From Micromonospora arborensis (lineage in GTDB: Bacteria > Actinomycetota > Actinomycetes > Mycobacteriales > Micromonosporaceae), in NCBI RefSeq assembly GCF_003205615.1, contig NZ_PYBV01000001.1, positions 4,864-68,863 on the forward strand: a stretch of DNA of 64,000 bases, read 5' to 3'. Both the position numbers and the translations under genes were made by a program. This document shows positions 43,756 to 53,047 of this stretch, piece by piece. How positions within the stretch are numbered: position 1 is the first letter of the stretch; every line of letters begins with the position of its first letter. The notes below the pieces were generated by a model, which saw only the letters and a program-made list of their open reading frames with translations, was not told where the DNA came from and did not search any database.

Positions 43756-45099
43756 ATGGCGGTCTTTACCAGACCACGCCAGGCCTTCGTGATCGCCGGT
43801 GTACTCGGGCTGGCGCTCAGCGCCACCGCTTGCGGTACCGGCGACGACAAGAAGAGCAACAACGCGGGCTCGGCCGAGTGCGCCGCGTACGACAAGTACG
43901 AGGGCCACGACGGCAAGAAGGTTTCCATCTACGCGTCCATCCGCGACGCCGAGGCCGACCTGCTCGAGCGCTCGTGGAAGACGTTCGAGGACTGCACCGG
44001 CATCGAGATCGACTACGAGGGCAACGCCGAGTTCGAGGCGCAGCTCCCGGTCCGGGTCGACGGCGGCAACGCGCCCGACCTGGCCTTCGTACCCCAGCCG
44101 GGTCTGGTCAAGCGGTTCGCCGACGCCGGCAAGCTGAAGTCCCTCGGTGCCGACACCAAGACGATGGCCGAGCAGAACCTGCCGGCCGACTGGCTGAAGT
44201 ACGGCACCGTCAACGGCACCCTCTACGGTGTGCCGCTCGGCGCCAACGTGAAGTCCTTCGTCTGGTACTCGCCGAAGCTCTTCAAGGAGAAGGGCTGGAC
44301 GGTCCCGACCAGCTGGGACGACATGATCAAGCTCAGCGACACCATCGCCGCGAGCGGCATCAAGCCGTGGTGCGCCGGCATCGAGTCCGGTGACGCCACC
44401 GGCTGGCCGGCCACCGACTGGGTCGAGGACGTGATCCTGCGTACGCAGGGCCCCGAGGTCTACGACCAGTGGACCACCCACGCCATCCCGTTCAACGACC
44501 CGCGGATCGTCGACGCGGTCAACCGGGCCGGCACGATCCTGAAGAACGAGAAGTACATGAACGGCGGCTTCGGCGGCGTGAAGAGCATCGGCACCACCGC
44601 GTTCGGTGAGGCCGGCCTGCCCGTCACCACCGGCAAGTGCGCCATGCACCGGCAGGCGTCCTTCTACGCCAACCAGTTCCCCGAGGGCACCAAGGTGTCC
44701 GAGGACGGCGACGCGTTCGCGTTCTACTTCCCGGCCATCGACACGGCCAAGGGCAAGCCGGTGCTCGGCGCGGGCGAGTTCGTCGTCGGGTACGCCGACC
44801 GCCCCGAGGTGCAGGCGGTGCAGACGTACCTCGCCTCCAGCGAGTACGTCAACAGCCGCGCGAAGCTCGGCAACTGGGTCACGGCGAACAACAAGCTGGA
44901 CATCGCCAACGTCGCCAGCCCGATCGACAAGCTCTCCGTCCAGATTCTTCAGGACAAGAGCGGCGTCTTCCGCTTCGACGGATCCGACCTGATGCCGGCC
45001 GCGGTCGGCGCGGGGACGTTCTGGAAGGGCATGGTCGAGTGGATCAACGGCAAGGACACCGCGTCGGTGCTCCAGGGCATCGAGAGCAGCTGGAAGTGA
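43756..45099 (+). CDS. ABC importer sugar-binding lipoprotein (alpha-glucoside type)
   Basis: A 447-residue family 1 solute-binding protein. A lipoprotein signal with lipobox LSATAC (Cys near residue 26) anchors it outside. The body matches AglE-like proteins: VSIYASIRDAEADLLERSW, EIDYEGNAEFEAQLPVRVDGGNAPDLAFVPQPG, LYGVPLGANVKSFVWYSP and WCAGIESGDATGWPATDWVEDV. ATG 43756 follows AGGAAGGAGG. It is the first gene of an operon with two permeases; a stem-loop follows it. No ATPase is encoded, so a shared MsiK-type ATPase is expected elsewhere. Confidence 0.93.
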   Translation: MAVFTRPRQAFVIAGVLGLALSATACGTGDDKKSNNAGSAECAAYDKYEGHDGKKVSIYASIRDAEADLLERSWKTFEDCTGIEIDYEGNAEFEAQLPVRVDGGNAPDLAFVPQPGLVKRFADAGKLKSLGADTKTMAEQNLPADWLKYGTVNGTLYGVPLGANVKSFVWYSPKLFKEKGWTVPTSWDDMIKLSDTIAASGIKPWCAGIESGDATGWPATDWVEDVILRTQGPEVYDQWTTHAIPFNDPRIVDAVNRAGTILKNEKYMNGGFGGVKSIGTTAFGEAGLPVTTGKCAMHRQASFYANQFPEGTKVSEDGDAFAFYFPAIDTAKGKPVLGAGEFVVGYADRPEVQAVQTYLASSEYVNSRAKLGNWVTANNKLDIANVASPIDKLSVQILQDKSGVFRFDGSDLMPAAVGAGTFWKGMVEWINGKDTASVLQGIESSWK

Positions 45100-45105
45100 T
45101 CTGAG

Positions 45106-45141
45106 CGGTGGGCCGGTCCGCACCCGCGGACCGGCCCACCG
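45106..45141 (+). terminator. Intra-operon stem-loop after the binding protein gene
   Basis: CGGTGGGCCGGTCCGC (45106-45121) pairs perfectly with 45126-45141 around ACCC. Located between the binding-protein stop and the first permease, it probably attenuates or stabilises the transcript so that the binding protein is made in excess. Confidence 0.7.
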
Positions 45142-45165
45142 GCGGATCTGGACCTGGGAGGGTCG

Positions 45166-46212
45166 ATGGAGTTCGACTTCGCTGAGGAACAGCCGAAGTT
45201 CCTCATGCTGATGTACGGGCTGATCGCTTTCGTCGTGGTGGTGGGCGGTCTGCTCCTGCTGCTCGACGTGGTGCCGGCCTGGTTCGCTCGGCGCCGGGAG
45301 GCGCAGCTGGTCGCCGCGTCCGCCAGCGGCGCCCCGCTCCCCCGCCGACGCAGGCAGGGGGAGGGACTCTTCGCGCTCTTCTTCCTGCTGCCGACGCTGC
45401 TACTGCTCACGGTCGGATTGGTCGTTCCGGCCATCCGCACCACGCTGCTCTCCTTCATGGACGCGGGCAGCACCAACTGGGTGGGGCTGCGCAACTACGG
45501 CTGGATGTTCTCCGACGACTCGATCGTCCGGGTCCTGATCAACACCCTGATCTGGGTCGTTCTGGTCCCGCTGATCGCGACCGGGTTCGGCCTCATCTAC
45601 GCCGTGCTGGTGGACAAGGCCCGGTTCGAGGCCGTGGCCAAGTCACTGATCTTCCTGCCGATGGCCATCTCCTTCGTCGGCGCCAGCATCATCTGGAAGT
45701 TCGTCTACGCCTACCGTGGTGACGGTGACCAGATCGGTCTGCTCAACCAGATCGTGGTCAGCCTCGGCGGTGAGCCGAAGCAGTGGCTGCTCGAATCGCC
45801 CCTGAACACGCTGCTGCTGATCGTCATCATGGTCTGGATCCAGGCCGGTTTCGCCATGGTGGTGCTCTCCGCCGCGATCAAGGCGATCCCCGGCGACATC
45901 GTCGAAGCCGCCCGACTCGACGGCGTCAGCCCGTGGCAGATGTTCTGGCAGATCACCATGCCGAGCATCCGGCCGGCGCTGATCGTCGTGGTGGTGACAC
46001 TCACGATCGCCACGCTCAAGGTCTTCGACATCGTCCGGACCGCGACCAACGGCAACTACGACACCAGCGTGATCGCCAGCGAGATGTACAACCAAGCCTT
46101 CCGGTACGGCCAGAACGGGCAGGGCTCCGCACTCGCGGTCTTCCTCTTCCTCCTGGTCATCCCGGTCGTGATTTACCAGATCCGCAACCTCCGTCAACAG
46201 CGGGAGGGCTGA
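45166..46212 (+). CDS. ABC sugar permease (MalF/AglF type)
   Basis: A 348-residue membrane protein. An unusual N-terminal TM segment (FLMLMYGLIAFVVVVGGLLLLL) is followed by a basic stretch and the six-helix permease core. The EAA loop that docks the ATPase is EAARLDGVSPWQMFWQITMPSIRPA (about residues 245-270). ATG 45166 has GGGAGG upstream. It pairs with the next gene, two bases downstream of its stop, to form the translocation pore. Confidence 0.93.
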   Translation: MEFDFAEEQPKFLMLMYGLIAFVVVVGGLLLLLDVVPAWFARRREAQLVAASASGAPLPRRRRQGEGLFALFFLLPTLLLLTVGLVVPAIRTTLLSFMDAGSTNWVGLRNYGWMFSDDSIVRVLINTLIWVVLVPLIATGFGLIYAVLVDKARFEAVAKSLIFLPMAISFVGASIIWKFVYAYRGDGDQIGLLNQIVVSLGGEPKQWLLESPLNTLLLIVIMVWIQAGFAMVVLSAAIKAIPGDIVEAARLDGVSPWQMFWQITMPSIRPALIVVVVTLTIATLKVFDIVRTATNGNYDTSVIASEMYNQAFRYGQNGQGSALAVFLFLLVIPVVIYQIRNLRQQREG

Positions 46213-46213
46213 G

Positions 46214-47182
46214 ATGACGACCGCAACGCCGACCGTCGCCGTCGGCACCCAGAAGACCGACGGCACCCCGTCCACCACCGCCGGCCGGGTCCGTAAACGG
46301 TTGAACAGCCGTACCGCGACGCTGATCTCCATCATCATCGCCGTGTTCTGGACCATCCCGACCTTCGGTCTGCTCATCTCCTCCCTCCGACCCGAGGACG
46401 AGATCAAGACGACCGGTTGGTGGACGGCGTTCACCAACCCACAGTTCACGCTGGAGAACTACCAGCAGGTCCTCTTCGGACGCTCGTCGTCCTCCGGGCA
46501 GCTCGCCAGCTACTTCATCAACTCGCTGGCGATCACCGTCCCGTCGGTGCTCTTCCCGCTCGCCTTCGCGTCCCTCGCCGCGTACGCGCTGGCCTGGATC
46601 AAGTTCCGTGGCCGGGACTGGCTCTACATCGCGATCTTCGCGTTGCAGATCGTCCCGTTGCAGATGGCCCTGGTGCCGCTGCTGAAGTTCTTCTCCACCG
46701 GCGTCACCGTCGGCGGCGTCACCCTGATGCCGGCCTGGGACCTGGTCGACGAGCAGAAGTTCGCCCAGGTGTGGTTCGCGCACACCTGCTTCGCACTCCC
46801 GTTCGCCGTCTTCCTGCTGCACAACTTCATCTCGCAGCTACCCGGGGACCTGATGGAGGCGGCCCGGGTCGACGGGGCCACCCACCCGAAGATCTTCCGT
46901 ACCATCGTGCTGCCGCTGATCGCCCCGGCGCTGGCCGCCTTCGGCATCTTCCAGTTCCTCTGGGTCTGGAACGACCTGCTGGTGGCGCTGATCTTCGCCG
47001 GCGGCGGCAACGAGACCGCCCCGCTCACCGTCCGGCTCGCCGAGATGGCCGGCACCCGGGGCAACGAGTGGCAGCGGTTGACCGCCGGCGCGTTCGTCTC
47101 CATCGTCGTACCGCTCATTGTCTTCCTGTCCCTGCAGCGCTTCTTCGTGCGCGGCCTGCTCGCCGGCAGCGTCAAGGGCTGA
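46214..47182 (+). CDS. ABC sugar permease (MalG/AglG type)
   Basis: A 322-residue membrane protein with six TM helices. The EAA loop is EAARVDGATHPKIFRTIVLPLIAPA (about residues 215-240). The N terminus (about 35 residues) is Thr-rich and cytoplasmic. It starts one base after the stop of the first permease and ends with GLLAGSVKG, a common MalG-type end. Confidence 0.93.
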   Translation: MTTATPTVAVGTQKTDGTPSTTAGRVRKRLNSRTATLISIIIAVFWTIPTFGLLISSLRPEDEIKTTGWWTAFTNPQFTLENYQQVLFGRSSSSGQLASYFINSLAITVPSVLFPLAFASLAAYALAWIKFRGRDWLYIAIFALQIVPLQMALVPLLKFFSTGVTVGGVTLMPAWDLVDEQKFAQVWFAHTCFALPFAVFLLHNFISQLPGDLMEAARVDGATHPKIFRTIVLPLIAPALAAFGIFQFLWVWNDLLVALIFAGGGNETAPLTVRLAEMAGTRGNEWQRLTAGAFVSIVVPLIVFLSLQRFFVRGLLAGSVKG

Positions 47183-47185
47183 CCC

Positions 47186-47229
47186 GCTCGTCCACCGTCG
47201 CCCGGCCCCTCGGGCGGCGGTGGACGAGC
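47186..47229 (+). terminator. Stem-loop after the permease operon
   Basis: GCTCGTCCACCGTCGCCCG (47186-47204) pairs at 18 of 19 positions with 47211-47229, with a 6-base loop. It partly separates the transporter genes from the LacI gene. Confidence 0.65.
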
Positions 47230-47251
47230 CGGGCACCGAGCGGGGGGAACC

Positions 47252-48298
47252 GTGACGAAGATCGATGATGTCGCCCGGTTGGCCGGGGTGTCCACGGCCA
47301 CCGTCTCGCGGGCCCTACGCGGGTTGCCGACGGTCTCGGCCGCCACCCGACGCCGGGTGCTCGCCGCCGCCGAGCAGCTCGACTACGAGGTCTCACCGAG
47401 CGCGTCCCGGCTCGCCGGTGGCCGGACCGGCACCGTCGCGGTGGTGGTCCCCCGGATCACCCGCTGGTTCTTCAGCACCGTCGTCGAGGCGGTCGAGGAG
47501 TACCTCCACCAGTCCGGCTACGACCTGCTGCTCTACAACCTGGGCGGCCGGGAGCAGGTCCGCCAGCGGGTCCTGCGCACGGCCAACCTGCACAAGCGGG
47601 TGGACGCCATCATGCTCGTCGCCACACCACTGCGGCCGGCCGACCTGACCGCACTGGCCACCCTGGACCTGCCCGGAGTGACCATCAGCTCGGGGAGCAG
47701 GGTGCCCAACTGGCCGTGCGTACGGATCGACGACGTGGCGGCCGCCCGAACCGCCACCCGGCACCTGATCGACCTCGGCCACCACCGGATCGCGCACATC
47801 TGCGGTGACCCGGACGACGAGTTGGCCTTCACCACCCACCTCGACCGTCGCCGCGGATACCAGGAGGAGCTGCGCTCCGCCGGCCTGCGGCCCGACCCGA
47901 GCCTGGACGTCGAGTCCACCTTCACGATCGACGGCGGCAACCGGGCCGCCGTCGAGTTGCTGGCCCGCGGCGAACCACCGACCGCGATCGTCGCCGCCTG
48001 CGACGAGATGGCGATGGGCGCGATGACCGCGGTGCGCGACGCCGGGCTGCGGGTGCCGCAGGATGTCAGTGTGATCGGCATCGACGACCACGACCTGGCT
48101 GGCGTGCTCGGGCTCAGCACCATCGCCCAGCCCGCCGCCGAGCAGGGCCGGATGGCCGCTCGGATGCTGCTCGACCTGCTCGGCGCCCGCCCGCTGGGAG
48201 CCACCGTGCGGCAGCGGAGAGCCGGCTGCGACACGCCGGTGATCCTGCCCACTCGGCTGGTGGTCCGGGACTCGACCGCACCACCCCGGGCACACTGA
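47252..48298 (+). CDS. LacI-family transcriptional regulator
   Basis: A 348-residue repressor. The LacI helix-turn-helix (KIDDVARLAGVSTATVSRAL, residues 3-22) and hinge (SPSASRLAGGRTGTVAVVVP) precede a periplasmic-binding-protein-like effector domain with VRIDDVAAARTATRHLIDLGHHRIAHI and VSVIGIDDHDLAGVLGLSTIAQP. GTG 47252 lies behind GGGGGGAACC. It should bind AGCGCT-type operators such as 43672-43685 and respond to an alpha-glucoside. The GH13 gene follows at once. Confidence 0.93.
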   Translation: MTKIDDVARLAGVSTATVSRALRGLPTVSAATRRRVLAAAEQLDYEVSPSASRLAGGRTGTVAVVVPRITRWFFSTVVEAVEEYLHQSGYDLLLYNLGGREQVRQRVLRTANLHKRVDAIMLVATPLRPADLTALATLDLPGVTISSGSRVPNWPCVRIDDVAAARTATRHLIDLGHHRIAHICGDPDDELAFTTHLDRRRGYQEELRSAGLRPDPSLDVESTFTIDGGNRAAVELLARGEPPTAIVAACDEMAMGAMTAVRDAGLRVPQDVSVIGIDDHDLAGVLGLSTIAQPAAEQGRMAARMLLDLLGARPLGATVRQRRAGCDTPVILPTRLVVRDSTAPPRAH

Positions 48299-48333
48299 AC
48301 TCCACCACCCACAGCTCGACACGGGAGACGACC

Positions 48334-50007
48334 CTGAACACCGATCCGACGCAGCAGACCCCCGCCGGTCACCCGGTCACCGGCTGGTGGACCGAGGCGA
48401 CCATCTACCAGATCTACCCCCGCTCGTTCGCCGACTCGGACGGTGACGGGATCGGTGACCTGCCCGGCATCACCGCCCGCCTCGACCACCTGGTCGAGTT
48501 GGGCGTGGACGCGGTGTGGCTGTCGCCGTTCTACCCGTCACCGCAGGCCGACGCCGGCTACGACGTGGCCGACTACCGCGACATCGAGCCGCTGTTCGGC
48601 ACCCTCGCCGACGCGGACAAGCTGATCGCCGACGCGCACTCCCGCAACCTGCGGGTGATCGTCGACCTGGTTCCGAACCACACCTCCTCGGCGCACCGCT
48701 GGTTCCAGGCGGCCCTTTCGGCCGCACCGGGCAGCCCGGAACGGTCGCGGTACATCTTCCGCGACGGCCTCGGCCTGGCCGGCGACCAGCCGCCGAACGA
48801 CTGGCAGAGCGTCTTCGGCGGCCCCGCCTGGACCCGGACGGTGGGCCCGGACGGGCAACCCGGCCAGTGGTACCTGCACCTGTTCGACACGGCGCAGCCG
48901 GACCTCAACTGGGACAACCCTGAGGTGCACGCCGAGTTCCTGGACGTGCTGCGGTTCTGGCTGGACCGCGGGGTGGACGGCTTCCGGGTCGACGTGGCGC
49001 ACGGCCTGATCAAGCAGGCCGACCTGGCCGACTGGCAGGAGCCACAGGAGATCCTCTCCGGCAACGAGGTCGACAAACCGCGCCCGCCGATGTGGGACCA
49101 GGACGGCGTGCACGAGATCTACCGGCAGTGGCGGCAGGTTTTGAACAGCTACCCCGGCGAGCGGGTGCTGGTCGCCGAGGCATGGGTGGAGCCGGCCGAG
49201 CGGCTGGCACGCTACGTCCGCCCGGACGAGATGCACCAGGCCTTCAACTTCGAGTACCTGCTCGCCTCGTGGACCGCACCGGCCCAGTACGCGGTGATCA
49301 CCCGTTCACTGGAAGCGACCGACTCGGTCGGCGCGCCGACCACCTGGGTGCTGTCCAACCACGACGTGGTGCGGCACGCCTCCCGGCTCGGCCTGCCGAT
49401 CGGCACCGTACGGCCCAACGGCATCGGCATCGGCGACCCGCAGCCGGACGCCGCGCTCGGCCTGCGCCGGGCCCGGGCGGCCACCCTGCTGATGCTCGCC
49501 CTGCCCGGCTCCGCCTACCTCTACCAGGGTGAGGAGCTGGGGCTGCCCGAGCACACCACACTGCCCGACGAGGCCCGGCAGGACCCGACCTGGGCCCGGA
49601 GCGGGCACACCCAGCGCGGCCGGGACGGCTGCCGGGTGCCGATCCCGTGGGAGGCCGACGCCCCGTCCTACGGCTTCGGGCCGACCGACGCGAGCTGGCT
49701 GCCGCAGCCATCGCTCTGGGCGGAGTACGCGCTGGACCGCCAGCGCGACGTGCCCGGCTCGACGTACGAGCTGTACCGTGCCGCGCTACGGCTGCGCCGC
49801 GCCCACGGGCTGGGTCGGGGCACCCTGGAGTGGGTGTCCTCCGGCGACGAGGTGCTGACCTTCCGCAACGCGGGGCTGACCGTGCTGACCAACTTCGGTG
49901 CTGCCCCGGTGCCGGTACCGGCCGGCGCCGAGGTGCTCGTCAGCAGCGCACCACTGGACGACGACGGCGCGGTCCCGACCGACGTGACCGTCTGGCTGCG
50001 CGGCTGA
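48334..50007 (+). CDS. GH13 alpha-glucosidase, apparent CTG start
   Basis: A 557-residue glycoside hydrolase hydrolysing alpha-1,4/1,6 glucosides inside the cell. The fold begins WWTEATIYQIYPRSFADSDGDGIGDLPGI and VDAVWLSPFYPSPQADAGYDVADY. The catalytic blocks are GFRVDVAHGL (nucleophile Asp), VLVAEAWVEP (acid Glu) and VLSNHDVVRHA. The in-frame region from 48298 to 48495 has no ATG, GTG or TTG, but the essential first strand lies there. CTG 48334, seven bases after GGGAG, is the best start. A GTG at 48499 would delete the first beta-alpha unit. It works with the transporter operon upstream. Confidence 0.85.
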   Translation: MNTDPTQQTPAGHPVTGWWTEATIYQIYPRSFADSDGDGIGDLPGITARLDHLVELGVDAVWLSPFYPSPQADAGYDVADYRDIEPLFGTLADADKLIADAHSRNLRVIVDLVPNHTSSAHRWFQAALSAAPGSPERSRYIFRDGLGLAGDQPPNDWQSVFGGPAWTRTVGPDGQPGQWYLHLFDTAQPDLNWDNPEVHAEFLDVLRFWLDRGVDGFRVDVAHGLIKQADLADWQEPQEILSGNEVDKPRPPMWDQDGVHEIYRQWRQVLNSYPGERVLVAEAWVEPAERLARYVRPDEMHQAFNFEYLLASWTAPAQYAVITRSLEATDSVGAPTTWVLSNHDVVRHASRLGLPIGTVRPNGIGIGDPQPDAALGLRRARAATLLMLALPGSAYLYQGEELGLPEHTTLPDEARQDPTWARSGHTQRGRDGCRVPIPWEADAPSYGFGPTDASWLPQPSLWAEYALDRQRDVPGSTYELYRAALRLRRAHGLGRGTLEWVSSGDEVLTFRNAGLTVLTNFGAAPVPVPAGAEVLVSSAPLDDDGAVPTDVTVWLRG

Positions 50008-50019
50008 CCCCAACCCCGA

Positions 50020-50071
50020 CCGGCCCATTCCGTCGACCCATGCTCCCGAGTGGGCCGACGGGATGGGCCGG
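50020..50071. terminator. 21-bp stem-loop between convergent genes
   Basis: 50020-50040 and 50051-50071 pair at 19 of 21 positions. The hairpin separates the glucosidase stop (50007) from the MFS stop (50099). Confidence 0.7.
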
Positions 50072-50098
50072 CTCCCGCCGCGCAGGGGGCGCGGGCTG

Positions 50099-51517
50099 TC
50101 AGAGGTGGTCGGCGCGGGATTGCAGCAGGTCGTGCACGTTCTCGATGTCCGCTGGTGAGGTCCGCGAGGCGAGCCAGTACATGACGCCGGTGGGTATGAA
50201 GAAGAGCTGGAACGCGGCCAGCCCGACCGCGAAGTTCAGCGGCGGAGGAAATGCCGCTCGCAACCCCTGGAACGCCACCCCGACCAACCCGTTGCCGGCC
50301 GCCCGACCGATCCCGTTGACCAGGTTGCCCAGGCTGTAGACCGTCCCCCGGTGCTCCGGTGGGTTCACGTCGGCGATCAGCGCGAACCAGTTCGGCGAGT
50401 TGGCCGAGGTCAGCGCGAGCGCGACGACCGCGGTGAGCAGGCTCAGCCCCACCGACGGCTCGGTGAACACACTGGCCAGTACCGCGCCGACCACCGCGCC
50501 GCCGCTGGCGCCGTCCGGCACGTCGATGGTCACCGGAACGAAGAACAGCACCAGGTAGAACGGCAGCGCGGCGAGGATGCCGACCGCGGCGACCAACGCC
50601 CGACCCCGAGGGGTACGCCGTTGCACCGCGTCGCCGATCAGCCCACCCACGATGGAGAGCACCCCGCCGAGCTGGAACAACGTGGCGAAGACGCTGCCCA
50701 CCACCACCGCGGTCGACGTCGAGTAGCCCTGGGCCTCGGCCCGTTCGGCGAAGAGCACCGGCAGCCACACCAGCGAGCCGAACGCGGCCTGCGCGGTCAG
50801 ACCCTGCAGGATCAGCCACCGGTTGGTCCGGCGGGCGAGGATGCGCGGCAGGTCGGCGCGGCTGATCCGATAGTCGTACTCGGCGCCGGCGTCCAACCTG
50901 TCGGCCAGCTCCGGCTCGCTCTGGCCCCGCCGGATGTCGTACGTGAACAGGTAGGCCAGGGCGGCGACCAGGCCGACGCCGGTCAGGGTCAGGAACGGCC
51001 GCCGCCAGTCGGTTGCCCCGAGCAGCCCGCCGACGAGCGTGCCCGCCAGGGTGCCAACCCCCTGGGAGAGGCCCCAGAAGCTCATCACCAGCCCTCGCCG
51101 GGTCGGTGAGATCAGGTCGGTGACCACCGAGAAGCCCACCGAGCCGACCGCGCCGAGACCGACCGCCGCGACCAACTGTGCGGCCAGGAACGTCAGGTAA
51201 CCGCCCGCGAGTGCACTGCCGCCGGTGCCCGCCGCCCAGACCAGCGTGCCCACCATGAGCAGCGGCTTGCGGTTGGTCCGGTCACCGACGTACGCCCAGC
51301 CGACTGCGGCGACCGCGCTGACCAGGAAGCTGATCGCGGTGACCAGACCGAGCAGCCGCCCCGACACGTCGAACGCGTCGGAGATCGGGCCGTACAGCGG
51401 CGGGACCAGCCCGATCGCCACATTGTCCAGCGAGGCGAGCAGCACGAACACCACGACGCTGTACAACCGGTGCCCCGGGCCACCGCCCCGGCCGTGCCCG
51501 CCACTGGTCACCGTCAT
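50099..51517 (-). CDS. MFS transporter
   Basis: A 472-residue protein with twelve TM helices. The inter-helix 2-3 motif VGDRTNRKPLLMVGTLVW is the MFS signature A (G-D-R-x-x-R-R/K). The central loop (IRRGQSEPELADRLDAGAEYDYRISRADLPRIL) is about 50 residues. ATG 51517 begins MTVTSGGHGRGGG; earlier starts extend into a non-conserved stretch. It is separated from xylB by a terminator. The substrate may be a sugar or a drug; adjacency to xyl genes suggests but does not prove xylose. Confidence 0.88.
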   Translation of the reverse strand: MTVTSGGHGRGGGPGHRLYSVVVFVLLASLDNVAIGLVPPLYGPISDAFDVSGRLLGLVTAISFLVSAVAAVGWAYVGDRTNRKPLLMVGTLVWAAGTGGSALAGGYLTFLAAQLVAAVGLGAVGSVGFSVVTDLISPTRRGLVMSFWGLSQGVGTLAGTLVGGLLGATDWRRPFLTLTGVGLVAALAYLFTYDIRRGQSEPELADRLDAGAEYDYRISRADLPRILARRTNRWLILQGLTAQAAFGSLVWLPVLFAERAEAQGYSTSTAVVVGSVFATLFQLGGVLSIVGGLIGDAVQRRTPRGRALVAAVGILAALPFYLVLFFVPVTIDVPDGASGGAVVGAVLASVFTEPSVGLSLLTAVVALALTSANSPNWFALIADVNPPEHRGTVYSLGNLVNGIGRAAGNGLVGVAFQGLRAAFPPPLNFAVGLAAFQLFFIPTGVMYWLASRTSPADIENVHDLLQSRADHL

Positions 51518-51554
51518 GACGGGCAGCCAACCAGACTCCGTCGCGGAGGTCGTC

Positions 51555-51598
51555 ACGCGGGTGGGTGCCGGTCGGCTTCCGCCGGCACCCACCCGCGT
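51555..51598. terminator. 17-bp perfect stem-loop after xylB
   Basis: ACGCGGGTGGGTGCCGG (51555-51571) and its exact complement (51582-51598) are separated by 10 bases, just past the xylB stop. It probably ends the xylA-xylB transcript before the MFS gene. Confidence 0.75.
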
Positions 51599-51610
51599 CG
51601 ATCCCGAGCC

Positions 51611-53038
51611 TCAGCGTCGGTCGAGGACCAACCCGCGGGCCGCGGCGTACTGGTCGCGCACGGCGGGGACGGGCTCCGCCGCGTACTCCTCGGTGCCCTC
51701 GACCGCCCAGGTGGGCGGCGTGGGACCGCCCAGGGCGACCCAGGCGGCCTGCCGGGCGGCGCCGTCGGCGACGTACTCCCCGGCCGGCGGCACGACGACC
51801 GGGCAGCCGAAGACCTGCGGCGCGATCCGACGCACCGCGGCCGACCGGGCTCCGCCGCCGACCAGGATGACCCGGCGGACGGTGGCACCCTGCGCGGTCA
51901 GTGCGTCCAGGCCGTCGGCGAGCGCGCAGAGCATGCCCTCCACGGCGGCCCGCGCCAGGTGCGCGGGGGTCGACGTGCGCAGGGTCAGCCCGTGCACCGC
52001 GCCGGTGGCGAGCGGCCGGTTCGGCGTCCGCTCACCCTCCAGGTACGGCACCATGACCAGCCCGTCCGCTCCGGCTGGCGCGGAGAGGGCCAGCTCGGCC
52101 AGCTCGTCCAGGCTGACGCCGAGCATCGCGGCGGCGGCGTCCAGCACACGGGCCGCGTTGAGCGTGCAGACCAGCGGCAGGAAGCGACCGGACGCGTCGG
52201 CGAAGCCCGCCACGGCTCCGCTCTCGTCGGCGGCCGGTACGTCGGCGACGCTGAACACGGTGCCGGAGGTGCCGATCGAGACGACCACGTCGCCCGGGCC
52301 GGCACCGACGCCGAGCGCGGCGGCGGCGTTGTCCCCGGTGCCCGCGCCGAGCAGCGCGCCGCCCGACCCACCCAGCTCGTCGGCCAGCTTTCCCGCCGAA
52401 TCACCCGGACCGAGCACCTCGGGCACCACCAACTGCCGGCCGAAGCCCCGCTCCAGCAGGTCCAGTCGGTAGTCGCCGGTGGCTGGCGACCAGTAACCGG
52501 TGCCACTGGCGTCACCACGGTCGGTGCGCAGCGCGTCCAAGCCCGGTGCGCCGGCCAGCCGCCACGTCAACCAGTCGTGCGGCAGACAGACGGCGGCCAC
52601 CCGGGCTGCCAGCTCCGGCTCGTGGGTGGCCAGCCACCGCAGTTTGGTGATGGTGAAGCTGGCCACCGGGACACTGCCGGCGGCCTCGGCCCAGAACCGA
52701 CGCCCGGCCGCGCCGCCGCCGGCCTCCTCGACGAGATCGGCGGCGGCGTCGGCGGATCGGGTGTCGTTCCACAGCAGTGCCGGGCGGACCACCCGGCCGT
52801 CCTCGTCGAGACACACCATGCCGTGCTGCTGGCCGGCGACGGAGATCGCCGCCACGTCGGCCAACCCGCCGGCCTGGTCGACGGCGCTACGCAGCGCCTG
52901 CCACCAGGCTTCCGGGTCGACCTCGGTGCCGTCCGGGTGTGGTGCCCGGCCCTGCCGGAGCAGGGCACCGGTCTCCGCGTCCCGGATGACCACCTTGCAG
53001 GACTGGGTGGACGAGTCAACGCCTGCGACCAACGGCAT
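51611..53038 (-). CDS. xylB: Xylulokinase
   Basis: A 475-residue FGGY-family kinase phosphorylating D-xylulose. The N-terminal lobe ([24 protein letters not shown]) and the catalytic Asp in [12 protein letters not shown] are present. The C-terminal ATP-binding block [13 protein letters not shown] and the [26 protein letters not shown] segment are typical. It follows xylA by nine bases in one operon. ATG 53038 is used. Confidence 0.95.
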   Translation of the reverse strand: MPLVAGVDSSTQSCKVVIRDAETGALLRQGRAPHPDGTEVDPEAWWQALRSAVDQAGGLADVAAISVAGQQHGMVCLDEDGRVVRPALLWNDTRSADAAADLVEEAGGGAAGRRFWAEAAGSVPVASFTITKLRWLATHEPELAARVAAVCLPHDWLTWRLAGAPGLDALRTDRGDASGTGYWSPATGDYRLDLLERGFGRQLVVPEVLGPGDSAGKLADELGGSGGALLGAGTGDNAAAALGVGAGPGDVVVSIGTSGTVFSVADVPAADESGAVAGFADASGRFLPLVCTLNAARVLDAAAAMLGVSLDELAELALSAPAGADGLVMVPYLEGERTPNRPLATGAVHGLTLRTSTPAHLARAAVEGMLCALADGLDALTAQGATVRRVILVGGGARSAAVRRIAPQVFGCPVVVPPAGEYVADGAARQAAWVALGGPTPPTWAVEGTEEYAAEPVPAVRDQYAAARGLVLDRR

Positions 53039-53047
53039 GGCGCGGCC

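Noticed and set aside
48499..50007. GTG 48499 as the start of the GH13 gene
   Set aside because: It would remove the first beta-alpha unit, which is clearly encoded upstream.
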